Assembly: GCF_000498575.2 (NCBI RefSeq)
Contig: NZ_AWSQ01000001.1
Span: 670,859 to 734,858, forward strand
Reading direction: 5' to 3'
From: Pseudomonas taeanensis MS-3
GTDB taxonomy: Bacteria; Pseudomonadota; Gammaproteobacteria; Pseudomonadales; Pseudomonadaceae
Length of the DNA stretch: 64,000 nucleotides
Shown: one piece after another, positions 1 to 8,545 of the stretch
Numbering within the stretch: position 1 is the first letter of the stretch
Layout of the letters: each line of letters opens with the position of its first letter
Notes under the pieces: model-generated
Databases searched by the model: none
Seen by the model: only the letters and a program-made list of their open reading frames with translations
Told to the model about the DNA's origin: nothing
Program-made: the position numbers and the translations under genes

Positions 1-32
1 CGTGGAGTGGTCGTCTGATTGAGCTTTGCCAT
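1..32 (-). CDS. Start of a gene running off the left edge (unknown)
   Basis: Only the first ten codons are visible, reading MAKLNQTTTP on the minus strand. An AGGAG Shine-Dalgarno sits about 7 bases before the ATG, which is the main reason to believe it. The gene is divergent from the dctB-like gene at 333. No function can be assigned from so short a fragment. Confidence 0.5.
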   Translation of the reverse strand, partial: MAKLNQTTTP

Positions 33-332
33 GTTCACTCTCCTGCAGACTGGTACCCCCGAGCCTAGTGGCCTGTACGCTTAGTGGGTTAACTCAAGTT
101 CGGATGGCTGAGGTTCCGAGACCAGGCGCTGCGACGAGTCACCGCGGGCTATGGCGAGGAGCGGCAACACTGTATCGGGGCCTCAGAAGCCGAAATTGAC
201 TAATTGAACTTGCCACACAGGCCACTAGGACTATAGCCGGCCATGGTCATGGCAGAAACCCTCGCATGCAGCGGCCTGCAAGCGAGTGGGCTTTGTCTTA
301 CCATGTCGGCACTGTCCTGAGCCGAGCCGCGC
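33..332. other. Divergent intergenic region
   Basis: About 300 bases between the left-edge gene and the sensor kinase. It must carry the promoters for both. I see one isolated GTTAAC (88-93) but not the triple arrangement found at 58.1 and 63.4 kb, and no convincing conserved gene or RNA. Confidence 0.4.
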
Positions 333-2087
333 ATGCCTGGGTTTTTTCTGCGATACCGCGTATTTCTGATCGCCCTGCTGATTCTCCTCGGTCTGTTCGC
401 CAGCATGTGGCTGGCCGGTCGTTACGCCGAGCAGCGCGCCTGGCTGGAGCGCAGTGTCGAGGCGCGCGGACAGTTGCAGCTATATGCCCAGTCACTGCAT
501 ACCCTGGTCGAGCGCTTTCGCTCGGTGCCCGAGGTGCTGGCACTCGACAGCGATATCAAGTCACTGCTGCGTGCACCGCAGGATCGTCTGCTGCGCGACA
601 CACTCAATCTGCGTCTGGAACAGCTGAATGCCGCCGCCGGCTCCAACGTGCTGTACCTGCTGGACCGACAGGGTGAGGCCCTGGTGGCCAGTAACTGGCG
701 TGACTGGAGCAGTTTCGTCGGCAACAACTACGCCTTTCGCCCGTACTTTCAGGATGCTGTACGCCACTCCTCAGGCCGCTATTTTGCGGTCGGGGTGACC
801 ACCGGAATTCCCGGTTACTTCCTCTCCCATGCGGTGCATGACGATGACGGCACGCTACTCGGCGTGCTGGTGGTCAAGCTCGAACTGGAGAATCTGCAGC
901 GCGAGTGGGCGGGCCAGAACGGCGTGCTGTTGGTCGCCGACAGTTACTCCGTGGTGGTACTCAGCAATCGTCCGGCCTGGCGTTTTCGTGCCCTGGACGA
1001 GCTGAGCGAGCAGGCGCGGGCGGAACTGGTCGAGGTGCGTAAATATGCCGAGCAGGCACTCAAGCCACTGCCCAGCGAGCTGCGCCAGCAGATCGATGAC
1101 GATTCGCAGTGGCGCCGCGTCGATGGCCCGGACGGACGCCGCGATTACCTCTGGCAGCGTCTGGCGCTGCCCGAGGAAGGCTGGACCCTGCATCTGCTGC
1201 TCGAACCACAGACCCTGGTCGACAGCGTGCGTAGTTATCGTCTGGCCGCCGCCGGCGTGTGGATGACCCTGGCCTTCCTGTTGTTGTTTCTCGCTCAGCG
1301 GCGCAAGACCCAGCGCCTGCAAGCGGGCATTCGCGCTCGCCTGGAGTCTGAGGTGGCGCTGCGCACCGCCGAGTTGCGTGAAGCCCAGGAAGGCTTGGTC
1401 CACGCTGCGAAAATGGCTGCCCTGGGGCAGATGTCAGCGGCGCTGGCGCATGAAATCAACCAGCCGCTGACCGCCATGCAGATGCAACTGGGTAGCCTGC
1501 GCTTGTTGCTCGACAGCGGTCGCCAGGACGATGTCCGCGAGGGTCTGCAGCGCATCGATGGCTTGCTGCAACGCATGGCCGGGTTGACCGGTCACCTGAA
1601 GACCTTTGCCCGCAAAAGCCCGGCCGGACTCAAGGAGCGCTTGCGCCTGAGTGATGTGCTGGAGCAGGCGCTGCAACTGTTGGCGCCACGTATGCGCAGC
1701 GAGCAGGTTGAGCTGCAGTGCGACATAGATGCCAATGCGCAGGTGCTGGGCGATGCGATTCGACTCGAACAGGTGCTCCTCAACCTGCTGCATAACGCCT
1801 TGGATGCCATGCGCAACGTCGAGCAACGGCGGCTCAGCATCGTTATTCGGCGGCAGGACGATCACTGCCTGCTGAGCGTGGCGGACAGTGGTGGGGGCAT
1901 CAGCACCGAGCACCTGGCCAGTGTGTTCGAGCCTTTCTTTACCACCAAACCGGTGGGTCAGGGGTTGGGCCTGGGGTTGGCGGTGTCCTATGGCATCGTC
2001 CGCGAGCTGGGCGGTTGCCTCGACGCGACCAATGCCGCGGACGGGGCGCTGTTTACCGTGCGTCTGCCAGCGGCACCGCACACGTAG
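333..2087 (+). CDS. DctB-type sensor histidine kinase
   Basis: Membrane sensor kinase that senses a periplasmic ligand and phosphorylates the regulator encoded next (2276). At 584 aa it has DctB architecture: a first membrane segment at about residues 8-28, a periplasmic double-PAS-like sensor region to about 300, a second membrane segment at about 302-320, then the kinase core. The phosphoacceptor is His373 in ALAHEINQPL. The N box is NLLHNALDAM (about 484-493), and the G boxes are DSGGG (about 518) and GQGLGLGLAVS (about 545). The Shine-Dalgarno is weak, so the exact start is uncertain. In classical systems DctB controls C4-dicarboxylate uptake; here the next transporter is a TAXI-TRAP system, so the ligand may not be a C4-dicarboxylate. 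The symbol is withheld for that reason. Confidence 0.9.
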   Translation: MPGFFLRYRVFLIALLILLGLFASMWLAGRYAEQRAWLERSVEARGQLQLYAQSLHTLVERFRSVPEVLALDSDIKSLLRAPQDRLLRDTLNLRLEQLNAAAGSNVLYLLDRQGEALVASNWRDWSSFVGNNYAFRPYFQDAVRHSSGRYFAVGVTTGIPGYFLSHAVHDDDGTLLGVLVVKLELENLQREWAGQNGVLLVADSYSVVVLSNRPAWRFRALDELSEQARAELVEVRKYAEQALKPLPSELRQQIDDDSQWRRVDGPDGRRDYLWQRLALPEEGWTLHLLLEPQTLVDSVRSYRLAAAGVWMTLAFLLLFLAQRRKTQRLQAGIRARLESEVALRTAELREAQEGLVHAAKMAALGQMSAALAHEINQPLTAMQMQLGSLRLLLDSGRQDDVREGLQRIDGLLQRMAGLTGHLKTFARKSPAGLKERLRLSDVLEQALQLLAPRMRSEQVELQCDIDANAQVLGDAIRLEQVLLNLLHNALDAMRNVEQRRLSIVIRRQDDHCLLSVADSGGGISTEHLASVFEPFFTTKPVGQGLGLGLAVSYGIVRELGGCLDATNAADGALFTVRLPAAPHT

Positions 2088-2187
2088 GGCTGGGGTAAGC
2101 GCATACAGCAGGCCCTCTGGTCTGCGGAAAATACGACGTCGCGTGATTTATCGTCTGCATGTATAGGGGGCCGAACCGCTCACCCAC

Positions 2188-2257
2188 TCTACGGCGGGCC
2201 TTGCCGTAGACGTTTGTCGCCGCTACCGAATTCCTCGCATGGCGATACACTGCGAGG
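2188..2257. promoter_or_regulatory. Two inverted repeats ahead of the dctD-like gene
   Basis: The 188-bp gap between kinase and regulator holds two dyads. One is TCTACGGC-N7-GCCGTAGA (2188-2210), a perfect 8-bp stem. The other is CCTCGCA-N11-TGCGAGG (2233-2257), perfect 7-bp arms just upstream of the regulator's AGGAGG ribosome-binding site. The first could be an attenuating hairpin and the second an operator; neither role is shown. Confidence 0.4.
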
Positions 2258-2275
2258 TATGAAACAGGAGGTGCT

Positions 2276-3619
2276 ATGAGTGGTCGGGTGATTGTGGTCG
2301 ATGATGAGGCGGCGATCCGCGAGGCGGTCCAGCAGTGGTTGGAACTGTCGGGCTTTCGCGTGCAGAGTTGCGCCACGGCGGCACAAGCCTTGGGTTTGGT
2401 CGATCGCGACTTTCCCGGCGTGGTGATCAGTGATGTGCGTATGCCGGGCACCGATGGCCTGCAGTTGCTGGACAAGCTGCTGGAGCTGGATCGCGACCTG
2501 CCGGTGATCATGGTCACCGGTCACGGCGATGTGCCGATGGCGGTGCAGGCCCTGCGCCAGGGCGCCTACGATTTTATCGAGAAACCCTTCACCCCCGAGC
2601 GCCTGCTCGAAAGCGTACGCCGGGCCCTGGATAAGCGCCGTCTGGTCTGTGAAAACCGCAAGCTGCGTCAGCAGTTCGCCTTCAAGGATCATATCGAGGC
2701 GCAGCTCCTGGGCGTGTCGCGGCCGATGGAAAACCTGCGCCGACAGATCCTCGAACTGGCCGGCACCTCGGTGAATATCCTGATTCGCGGTGATACCGGC
2801 AGTGGCAAGGAGCGGGTAGCCCGGTGCCTGCATGATTTCAGCACGCGGGTGGCAAAACCCTTCGTTGCCCTGAATTGTGCCGCGATTCCGGAAAGCATCT
2901 TCGAGAGCGAGTTGTTCGGCCATGAAAGTGGCGCCTTTACCGGTGCCCAGGGCAAGCGCATCGGCCGCATCGAACACGCCGATGGCGGTACCCTGTTCCT
3001 CGACGAGGTGGAAAGCCTGCCGCTGGCGCAGCAGGTCAAACTGCTGCGAGTGTTGCAGGAAAAAACCCTGGAGCGGCTCGGCTCCAACCGCAGTATTCAG
3101 GTGGATCTGCGGGTGATCAGTGCGGCCAAGCCGAACCTGCTCGACGAGGTGCACGGCGGGCGTTTTCGTGAGGATCTGTTCTATCGCTTGAACGTCGCCA
3201 CCGTACAGATTCCGCCGTTGCGTGATCGACGCGAAGACATTCCGTTGCTGTTCGAGCACTTTGCCCATGAGGCAGCCGTGCGGCATAACCGCGAGGCGCC
3301 GCCGCTGGCACCCAGCGACCTGGCCCGCCTGCTCGGGCATGACTGGCCAGGCAATGTGCGCGAGTTGATCAACGCCGCCGAACGTCACGCCCTGGGCCTG
3401 AGTGCGCCGGCCGAGGCGGTTGATGCGCAGTCGCTGGCCGAACAGATAGAGACGTTCGAGGCGCAATGCCTGCACAACGCGTTGCTGCGCTGCCAAGGCA
3501 ATATCACTCAGGTGATGGCGTTGTTGCAGCTGCCACGCCGCACCCTCAACGAGAAGATGCAACGCCACGGCATACAGCGCAGCAGCTACAGGCTGGCGGG
3601 CAGTGGCGACGATGAGTAG
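2276..3619 (+). CDS. DctD-type sigma-54-dependent response regulator
   Basis: NtrC-family activator of 447 aa, cognate partner of the upstream kinase. The receiver domain (about 1-120) has acidic residues D9-D10, phosphoacceptor Asp53 in SDVRMPG and a conserved Lys in EKPF. The AAA+ domain has Walker A GDTGSGKE (about 172-179), the sigma-54 contact loop GAFTGA (about 219-224) and Walker B GGTLFLDE (about 237-244). A Fis-type helix-turn-helix closes the protein (about 408-436). The start has a strong AGGAGG. The intact GAFTGA loop means it should activate sigma-54 promoters. The only good match I see nearby is at 3717-3733, in front of the TAXI transporter, which is therefore the likely target. 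Confidence 0.93.
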   Translation: MSGRVIVVDDEAAIREAVQQWLELSGFRVQSCATAAQALGLVDRDFPGVVISDVRMPGTDGLQLLDKLLELDRDLPVIMVTGHGDVPMAVQALRQGAYDFIEKPFTPERLLESVRRALDKRRLVCENRKLRQQFAFKDHIEAQLLGVSRPMENLRRQILELAGTSVNILIRGDTGSGKERVARCLHDFSTRVAKPFVALNCAAIPESIFESELFGHESGAFTGAQGKRIGRIEHADGGTLFLDEVESLPLAQQVKLLRVLQEKTLERLGSNRSIQVDLRVISAAKPNLLDEVHGGRFREDLFYRLNVATVQIPPLRDRREDIPLLFEHFAHEAAVRHNREAPPLAPSDLARLLGHDWPGNVRELINAAERHALGLSAPAEAVDAQSLAEQIETFEAQCLHNALLRCQGNITQVMALLQLPRRTLNEKMQRHGIQRSSYRLAGSGDDE

Positions 3620-3628
3620 GCAAGATAT

Positions 3629-3654
3629 CGCCTACACTCGATTACCTGTAGGCG
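3629..3654. promoter_or_regulatory. Dyad: candidate activator site or dctD terminator
   Basis: CGCCTACA-N10-TGTAGGCG is a perfect 8-bp inverted repeat starting 10 bases after the regulator's stop codon. It is centred about 77 bp upstream of the sigma-54 -24 element, a normal enhancer distance for DctD/NtrC proteins. It is followed by GGTTTTCC, so it could also act as a weak intrinsic terminator for dctD. Confidence 0.45.
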
Positions 3655-3716
3655 GTTTTCCGCTTGTTTAAGCCGGTTATTTTGCATAAATCTCTCTAGA
3701 ACGGGCTTCTCAGCCC

Positions 3717-3733
3717 TTGGCACGGCATCTGCT
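3717..3733 (+). promoter_or_regulatory. Sigma-54 (RpoN) -24/-12 promoter
   Basis: The sequence TTGGCACGGCATCTGCT matches the sigma-54 consensus TGGCACG-N4-TTGC: GG and GC elements at the correct spacing, with only the first T of TTGC changed to C. It lies downstream of a sigma-54 activator gene and upstream of the TAXI transporter. It implies transcription starting near 3744 and a leader of about 280 bases. Confidence 0.82.
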
Positions 3734-4026
3734 ATAGCTCTTGTCAGCCAGGCGCGTTGTCGCGCTGGCGATTAATAAGAAAGACCAGAGGTCAGCCAAT
3801 GAACTGCCATGCACCCCTCGCGAGTCTGACTCGCCCTGCTGCCATTCACCTCCTCTTGTGCACCAGGCTCAGGCCCGGTGTCGGCGCTCGCCGCTTTCCT
3901 GGCCCTGATAACAAGCCCCGATAAAGAGTCCAGCTCCAACCAAGCGCTGCGCAACTGCTGCGCTGGTGGGCATCGACTACAGTGAAAAACTCTGCATTAC
4001 AGCCATAACAACAACGGAGATTCTCC
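3734..4026 (+). other. Long 5' leader of the TAXI-TRAP mRNA
   Basis: The region between the sigma-54 promoter and the binding-protein gene is unusually long. It contains a 41-codon open frame beginning at 3799 (MNCHAPLASL...), preceded by AGAGGT at modest distance. I recognise no homologous small protein, riboswitch or terminator in it, so the frame may be chance. Confidence 0.3.
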
Positions 4027-4980
4027 ATGCGATTGACTAAGCGTTTCAGCCTGTTCGCCGCCGCTGCGGCCCTGACTGCCAGCACCGCGGTACTTGCCGC
4101 ACCAACCTTCATCAACATCCTCACCGGCGGCACCAGCGGTGTTTACTATCCGATCGGCGTCGGCCTGTCGCAGCTGTACAGCAACGGTATCGAAGGTGCC
4201 AAGACCTCGGTGCAGGCGACCAAGGCTTCGGTGGAAAACCTCAACCTGCTGCAGGCTGGGCGCGGCGAGCTGGCCCTGGCCCTGGGCGACTCGGTGGCCG
4301 ATGCCTGGAACGGCGTTGAAGATGCCGGCTTCAAGGCACCACTGAAGAAGTTGCGGGCGATCGCCGGTACCTACCCGAACTACATTCAGATCGTCGCCAG
4401 CAAGGAATCCGGCATCAGCACCCTGGCCGACCTCAAGGGCAAGCGCATCTCGGTCGGTGCGCCGAAGTCCGGCACCGAGCTGAACGCTCGCGCCATCTTC
4501 GCCGCGGCTGGCCTCAGCTACGAGGACATGGGCAAGGTCGAGTTCCTGCCCTATGCCGAGTCGGTTGAACTGATCAAGAACCGCCAGCTGGACGCCACCC
4601 TGCAGTCCTCGGGGCTGGGCATGGCGGCGATCCGCGACCTGGCCGCGACTCTGCCGATCACCTTCGTCGCGGTACCGGCCGAGGTCACCGCGAAGATCGG
4701 CAACGATGCCTACCAGGCCGCCGCCATCCCGGCCGGCACCTATGACGGTCAGGATGTCGATGTCGCGACCGTGGCCATCACCAACATCCTGGTCAGCCAC
4801 GAAGGCGTGTCCGACGAGGTTGCCTACCAGATGACCAAGCTGATGTTCGACAACCTTGAGCGCCTGGGCAATGCCCATTCCGCAGCCAAGGAAATCAAAC
4901 TGGACGGCGCGGCGAAGAACCTGCCAATCCCACTGCATCCGGGTGCCGAGCGCTTCTACAAGGAAGTCGGCGCGCTGTAA
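4027..4980 (+). CDS. TAXI-family TRAP transporter solute-binding protein
   Basis: Periplasmic receptor of 317 aa that captures the substrate for the TRAP permease encoded next. It has a Sec signal peptide (basic MRLTKR, hydrophobic alanine-rich core, cleavage near AVLA-AP at about residue 24). The mature N-terminus reads INILTGGTSGVYYPIG, the hallmark of TAXI proteins. GGAG precedes the ATG at good spacing. TAXI receptors usually bind glutamate, 2-oxoglutarate-like or other small acids, but the ligand cannot be read from sequence. It is probably expressed from the sigma-54 promoter at 3717 under the DctB/DctD-type system. The permease and DUF1850 genes downstream complete a typical TAXI operon. 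Confidence 0.92.
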   Translation: MRLTKRFSLFAAAAALTASTAVLAAPTFINILTGGTSGVYYPIGVGLSQLYSNGIEGAKTSVQATKASVENLNLLQAGRGELALALGDSVADAWNGVEDAGFKAPLKKLRAIAGTYPNYIQIVASKESGISTLADLKGKRISVGAPKSGTELNARAIFAAAGLSYEDMGKVEFLPYAESVELIKNRQLDATLQSSGLGMAAIRDLAATLPITFVAVPAEVTAKIGNDAYQAAAIPAGTYDGQDVDVATVAITNILVSHEGVSDEVAYQMTKLMFDNLERLGNAHSAAKEIKLDGAAKNLPIPLHPGAERFYKEVGAL

Positions 4981-5143
4981 TGCCCATGCGCGCTGGGCTT
5001 CGCGTGGCGAAGCCCAGCGCGCAGTACCAACCTATTACTTTGCACGCTATACAGAGTTGCGAATAAAACCAGCGTACTGAATACGGCAGGTTTTATTGGC
5101 GACTCTTGCGTCTTATCGACGTTGTAATGAGGGCATAAGCTCC

Positions 5144-7171
5144 ATGACTGAACAAAACCACGGCCTCGCGGCGGGCCCAGGCGACTGGCCGAAAGCGCTG
5201 TTTTATGTGGCCCTGCTGTTTTCGATCTTCCAGATCACCACGGCGGCCTTTCATCCGGTGTCCAGCCAGATCCTGCGGGCGGTGCACGTCGGCTTCCTGC
5301 TGCTGGTGGTATTTCTCAGCATTCCCCTGGTCGGCAAGCACAAGCCCTGGCAACCCCTGGCCTGGCTGCTTGGCCTGGCGGGTATGGGTACGGCGATCTA
5401 CCAATGGGTGTTCGAGGCGGATCTGATCCAGCGCTCCGGCGATCTGACCAGTGCCGATATGGTCGTTGGCCTGGTGCTGATGGTGCTGGTATTCGAGGCG
5501 GCGCGGCGGGTCATGGGCATTGCCTTGCCGCTGATCTGCGGCCTGTTTCTCGCTTACGGCCTGCTCGGCCAGTACCTACCGGGCGATCTGGCGCACCGCG
5601 GTTATGGCCTGGACCAGATAGTCAACCAACTGGCCTTCGGTACTGAAGGTTTCTACGGCACCCCGACCTATGTGTCGGCTACCTATATCTTCCTGTTCAT
5701 CTTGTTCGGCTCCTTCCTCGAGCAAGCGGGCATGATCAAGCTGTTCACCGACTTCGCCATGGGCCTGTTCGGCCACAAGCTCGGCGGCCCAGCCAAAGTC
5801 TCGGTGGTGTCATCGGCGCTGATGGGCACCATCACCGGTTCCGGCGTGGCCAACGTGGTCACCACTGGCCAGTTCACCATCCCGTTGATGAAACGCTTTG
5901 GCTACCGACCGGCTTTCGCTGGTGGCGTCGAGGCGACCTCGAGCATGGGCAGCCAGATCATGCCGCCGATCATGGGCGCGGTGGCGTTCATCATGGCCGA
6001 GACCATCAACGTGCCCTTCATCGAGGTGGCCAAGGCCGCCTTGATGCCGGCGCTGCTGTACTTCGGCTCGGTATTCTGGATGGTCCATCTGGAGGCCAGG
6101 CGCGCCAACCTGAGCGGCCTGCCGAAAGATCAGTGCCCGAACCCCTGGGCCGCGGTGAAACAGCGTTGGTACCTGCTGATCCCGTTGTTCATCCTCATCT
6201 ACCTGCTGTTCTCCGGGCGTACGCCGCTGTTTTCCGGGATGGTCGGCCTGGCCTTGACCGCCATCGTCATTCTCGGTTCGGCGATCATCCTGCGGGTGTC
6301 GTCCAAGGTCATGCGCTTTGCCTTCTGGATCGCCCTCGGGGTGCTCTGCGCCGGCTTCTTCCAGCTCGGTATCGGCGTGGTGTTCGGCGTGGTGGCACTG
6401 CTGGTGGCGGTTTGCTGGTTCATCAAGGGCGGTCGCGACACCCTGGTGGTCTGCCTGCATGCGCTGGTCGAGGGCGCACGGCACGCGGTGCCGGTGGGCA
6501 TCGCCTGCGCCCTGGTCGGGGTTATCATCGGCGTGGTCTCGCTGACAGGGGTGGCCTCGACCTTCGCCGGCTACATCCTCGCCATCGGCCAGGACAACCT
6601 GTTCCTCTCGCTGATCCTCACCATGCTCACCTGCCTGGTGCTGGGCATGGGTATTCCGACCATCCCCAACTACATCATCACCAGCTCGATTGCCGCCCCG
6701 GCGCTGCTGGAGCTGGGCGTGCCGCTGATCGTCTCGCACATGTTCGTGTTCTATTTCGGCATCATGGCCGACCTCACCCCGCCGGTGGCTCTGGCCTGTT
6801 TCGCGGCGGCGCCGATCGCCAAGGAGAGCGGGTTGAAGATCAGCCTGTGGGCAATCCGTATCGCCATCGCCGGTTTCGTTGTCCCCTTCATGGCGGTGTA
6901 TGAGCCGGCGCTGATGCTGCAGAGCGATAGCCTACTGGCGATCATTTATGTGCTGCTCAAGGCGGCGCTGGCAATCGGTATCTGGGGCGCGGTATTCACC
7001 GGTTTTCTGCACTGCAAGATGGCCTGGTGGGAGCGCGCGCTGGGCTTCGCCGCGGGCATCAGCCTGATCCTGGCCACGCCGATGAGCGATGAGATCGGCT
7101 TCGTGCTGGTGGCGCTGTTCCTCGGGCAGCACTTCTGGCGTGCGCACCGTGCGCAGGCGACTATGGCGTGA
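5144..7171 (+). CDS. TRAP transporter fused permease (TAXI type)
   Basis: Inner-membrane permease of 675 aa in which the small (DctQ-like) and large (DctM-like) TRAP subunits are fused, as is normal for TAXI systems. It uses a sodium gradient to import the ligand delivered by the preceding binding protein. The N-terminal hydrophobic segments (about 20-170) correspond to the fused small subunit. The large subunit shows conserved GTITGSGVANVVTTG and GGVEATSSMGSQIMPP, with a second repeat around LGMGIPTIPNYI. An upstream TTG at 5096 is in frame, but ATG 5144 (MTEQNHG), with GAGGG upstream, is the better start. A 163-bp gap separates it from the receptor gene. The stop overlaps the next start. 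Confidence 0.92.
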   Translation: MTEQNHGLAAGPGDWPKALFYVALLFSIFQITTAAFHPVSSQILRAVHVGFLLLVVFLSIPLVGKHKPWQPLAWLLGLAGMGTAIYQWVFEADLIQRSGDLTSADMVVGLVLMVLVFEAARRVMGIALPLICGLFLAYGLLGQYLPGDLAHRGYGLDQIVNQLAFGTEGFYGTPTYVSATYIFLFILFGSFLEQAGMIKLFTDFAMGLFGHKLGGPAKVSVVSSALMGTITGSGVANVVTTGQFTIPLMKRFGYRPAFAGGVEATSSMGSQIMPPIMGAVAFIMAETINVPFIEVAKAALMPALLYFGSVFWMVHLEARRANLSGLPKDQCPNPWAAVKQRWYLLIPLFILIYLLFSGRTPLFSGMVGLALTAIVILGSAIILRVSSKVMRFAFWIALGVLCAGFFQLGIGVVFGVVALLVAVCWFIKGGRDTLVVCLHALVEGARHAVPVGIACALVGVIIGVVSLTGVASTFAGYILAIGQDNLFLSLILTMLTCLVLGMGIPTIPNYIITSSIAAPALLELGVPLIVSHMFVFYFGIMADLTPPVALACFAAAPIAKESGLKISLWAIRIAIAGFVVPFMAVYEPALMLQSDSLLAIIYVLLKAALAIGIWGAVFTGFLHCKMAWWERALGFAAGISLILATPMSDEIGFVLVALFLGQHFWRAHRAQATMA

Positions 7172-7590
7172 TCGGATTGTGCATGGGCCTGGCCGGAGTG
7201 GTGTGGGCGCAGGTGCCCACGGCCGAGTTCACCCTGGCCTGGCAGCACACCATCGAGAAGATTCGCTGGGAAGAGGATTACCGCGTCGGCGCCGAGGGCT
7301 TGTTGCTCGGCGAGGCGCGGGTCAAGGGTTCAGGTGCCGGCATGGAAATCCCTGCCGATGCCGAACTGCGTGGGGGCAGTTGGCACTACCAGCGTCAGCT
7401 ACCGCCCCTGCAACCGCTGCGCTTGGGGCGAACCCCCGAGGCAGGGGATTACCAACTGTGTTTTAACCAGCGTTGTCACTCGATGAGTGACTGGCTCGGC
7501 CCGCCACAAGCGAGCCAGCCGGCGGTGGAACTCTGGAGTTGTGAGCTCGACTCTCCCGCGTCCCTGGTGGACGAGGGCCGGGGCGGCTAA
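7168..7590 (+). CDS. DUF1850 domain protein of the TAXI operon
   Basis: Small exported or membrane-anchored protein of 140 aa. The N-terminus (MIGLCMGLAGVVWA) looks like a short signal or anchor. The body has the family pattern FTLAWQHTIEKIRWEEDYRV, typical of DUF1850 proteins, which are commonly found next to TAXI-TRAP permeases. The GTG start overlaps the permease stop by four bases (GTGA), so the two are translationally coupled; an in-frame ATG at 7183 is possible but would shorten the signal. The biochemical role is unknown; co-occurrence suggests assembly or function of the transporter. Confidence 0.82.
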   Translation: MIGLCMGLAGVVWAQVPTAEFTLAWQHTIEKIRWEEDYRVGAEGLLLGEARVKGSGAGMEIPADAELRGGSWHYQRQLPPLQPLRLGRTPEAGDYQLCFNQRCHSMSDWLGPPQASQPAVELWSCELDSPASLVDEGRGG

Positions 7591-7636
7591 GGCTGCGTCC
7601 GCTCCCGGCGCCACAAGCGTCGGTTGTCAAGATCAG

Positions 7637-7671
7637 AACCCCTATTCGGTGTTGCCGGTGGGGGTTTTTTT
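7637..7671 (+). terminator. Rho-independent terminator of the TAXI operon
   Basis: A hairpin formed by AACCCC and GGGGTT with an inner CGG/CCG pair is followed by seven T residues, placed 46 bases after the DUF1850 stop. Confidence 0.8.
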
Positions 7672-7721
7672 CGTCTAGATCAAGATGAACCGTGCAGTTG
7701 GCAGGGGGCTTGCTCTGGTTG

Positions 7722-8459
7722 TTATTCGAGGGCGTATTTGTGTTTCAGGCGTCGTAGCAGCTCTGCGTGTTGCTGCAGGAAGCGGTCGAATGCGGCGATC
7801 ACCTCGGGGTGGCGCAGGCTGGAGAGATAGTAGTGGTCATCGACATACGCCAGTTCGGGGTCGAACAGCAGAGCGTCGCCCGGCAGGCCCGCAGTGATCA
7901 ACGCCTGACGGGCCACCTGAGGGTTGAGATAGACCGCATCGACTCGCCCGGATATCGCCATGCGTAGCAGCGAGTCGATGCGGTTGCTCTGGGTCAGAGA
8001 CATCGCTCCGCCTTCGATTTGCGCCAGGTAAGGCGACGGAGTGAAGCCGAGCTGGGTGCCGAGTACCTTGATGCGTTGCTGACCCTGTCCGAGATGCCTG
8101 GGCAGTACCAGTACCCCGTCGGTGTAGGGCAGCACAGGCTGGCTGTAGTAGATCTGCTGACCTTGCTTCTGCTCGACTTTCCAGCGCGGGTTGTCGGGAA
8201 ACTTGAAGTCCAGGTCGCCGGTCAGAAAGTTGCTCAGCAGGCGTTTGACCGGCAGCGCGACGTAGGTGAACTGGTGACCTTGGCTGACGGCGAAGGCGTC
8301 CAGCAGTTCGCGGGCGTAGCCTCGATATTCACCATCCTGCACGGCGAAGAAGGGCAGGTAGGGTTGCAGTTCTACACCGACTCGAAACTGTTCCGCCGGC
8401 GCCGGGCTAACGGCACCGAGCAGACTGAAACTGAGAAGGATTGGCAGCAAGGCTTTCAT
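7722..8459 (-). CDS. Periplasmic solute-binding protein (SBP_bac_3 type)
   Basis: A 245-aa periplasmic protein of the family 3 solute-binding fold used for polar amino acids, also found as orphan receptors in Pseudomonas. The signal peptide is MKALLPILLSFSLLGAVSPAPA, and the mature protein begins EQFRVGVELQPYLPFF. I chose ATG 8459 because it begins the signal peptide; a GTG at 8489 would add ten unlikely residues. No ABC permease or ATPase lies nearby, so it is probably a stand-alone receptor. It is convergent with the TAXI operon and downstream of cls on the same strand. The ligand is unknown. Confidence 0.75.
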   Translation of the reverse strand: MKALLPILLSFSLLGAVSPAPAEQFRVGVELQPYLPFFAVQDGEYRGYARELLDAFAVSQGHQFTYVALPVKRLLSNFLTGDLDFKFPDNPRWKVEQKQGQQIYYSQPVLPYTDGVLVLPRHLGQGQQRIKVLGTQLGFTPSPYLAQIEGGAMSLTQSNRIDSLLRMAISGRVDAVYLNPQVARQALITAGLPGDALLFDPELAYVDDHYYLSSLRHPEVIAAFDRFLQQHAELLRRLKHKYALE

Positions 8460-8545
8460 CGGCAGACACTCGTAGTGGCCAGGCAACACGTGGGAGTTCA
8501 GCTCTAACCATAGCCCGGACCCGAGTGCGCTGAGCGGACCTCGGC

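Noticed and set aside
2189..3568. Long open frame antisense to the dctD-like gene
   Set aside because: The plus strand encodes an intact NtrC-family protein with all motifs. The antisense frame is a high-GC shadow with no family and no ribosome-binding site.
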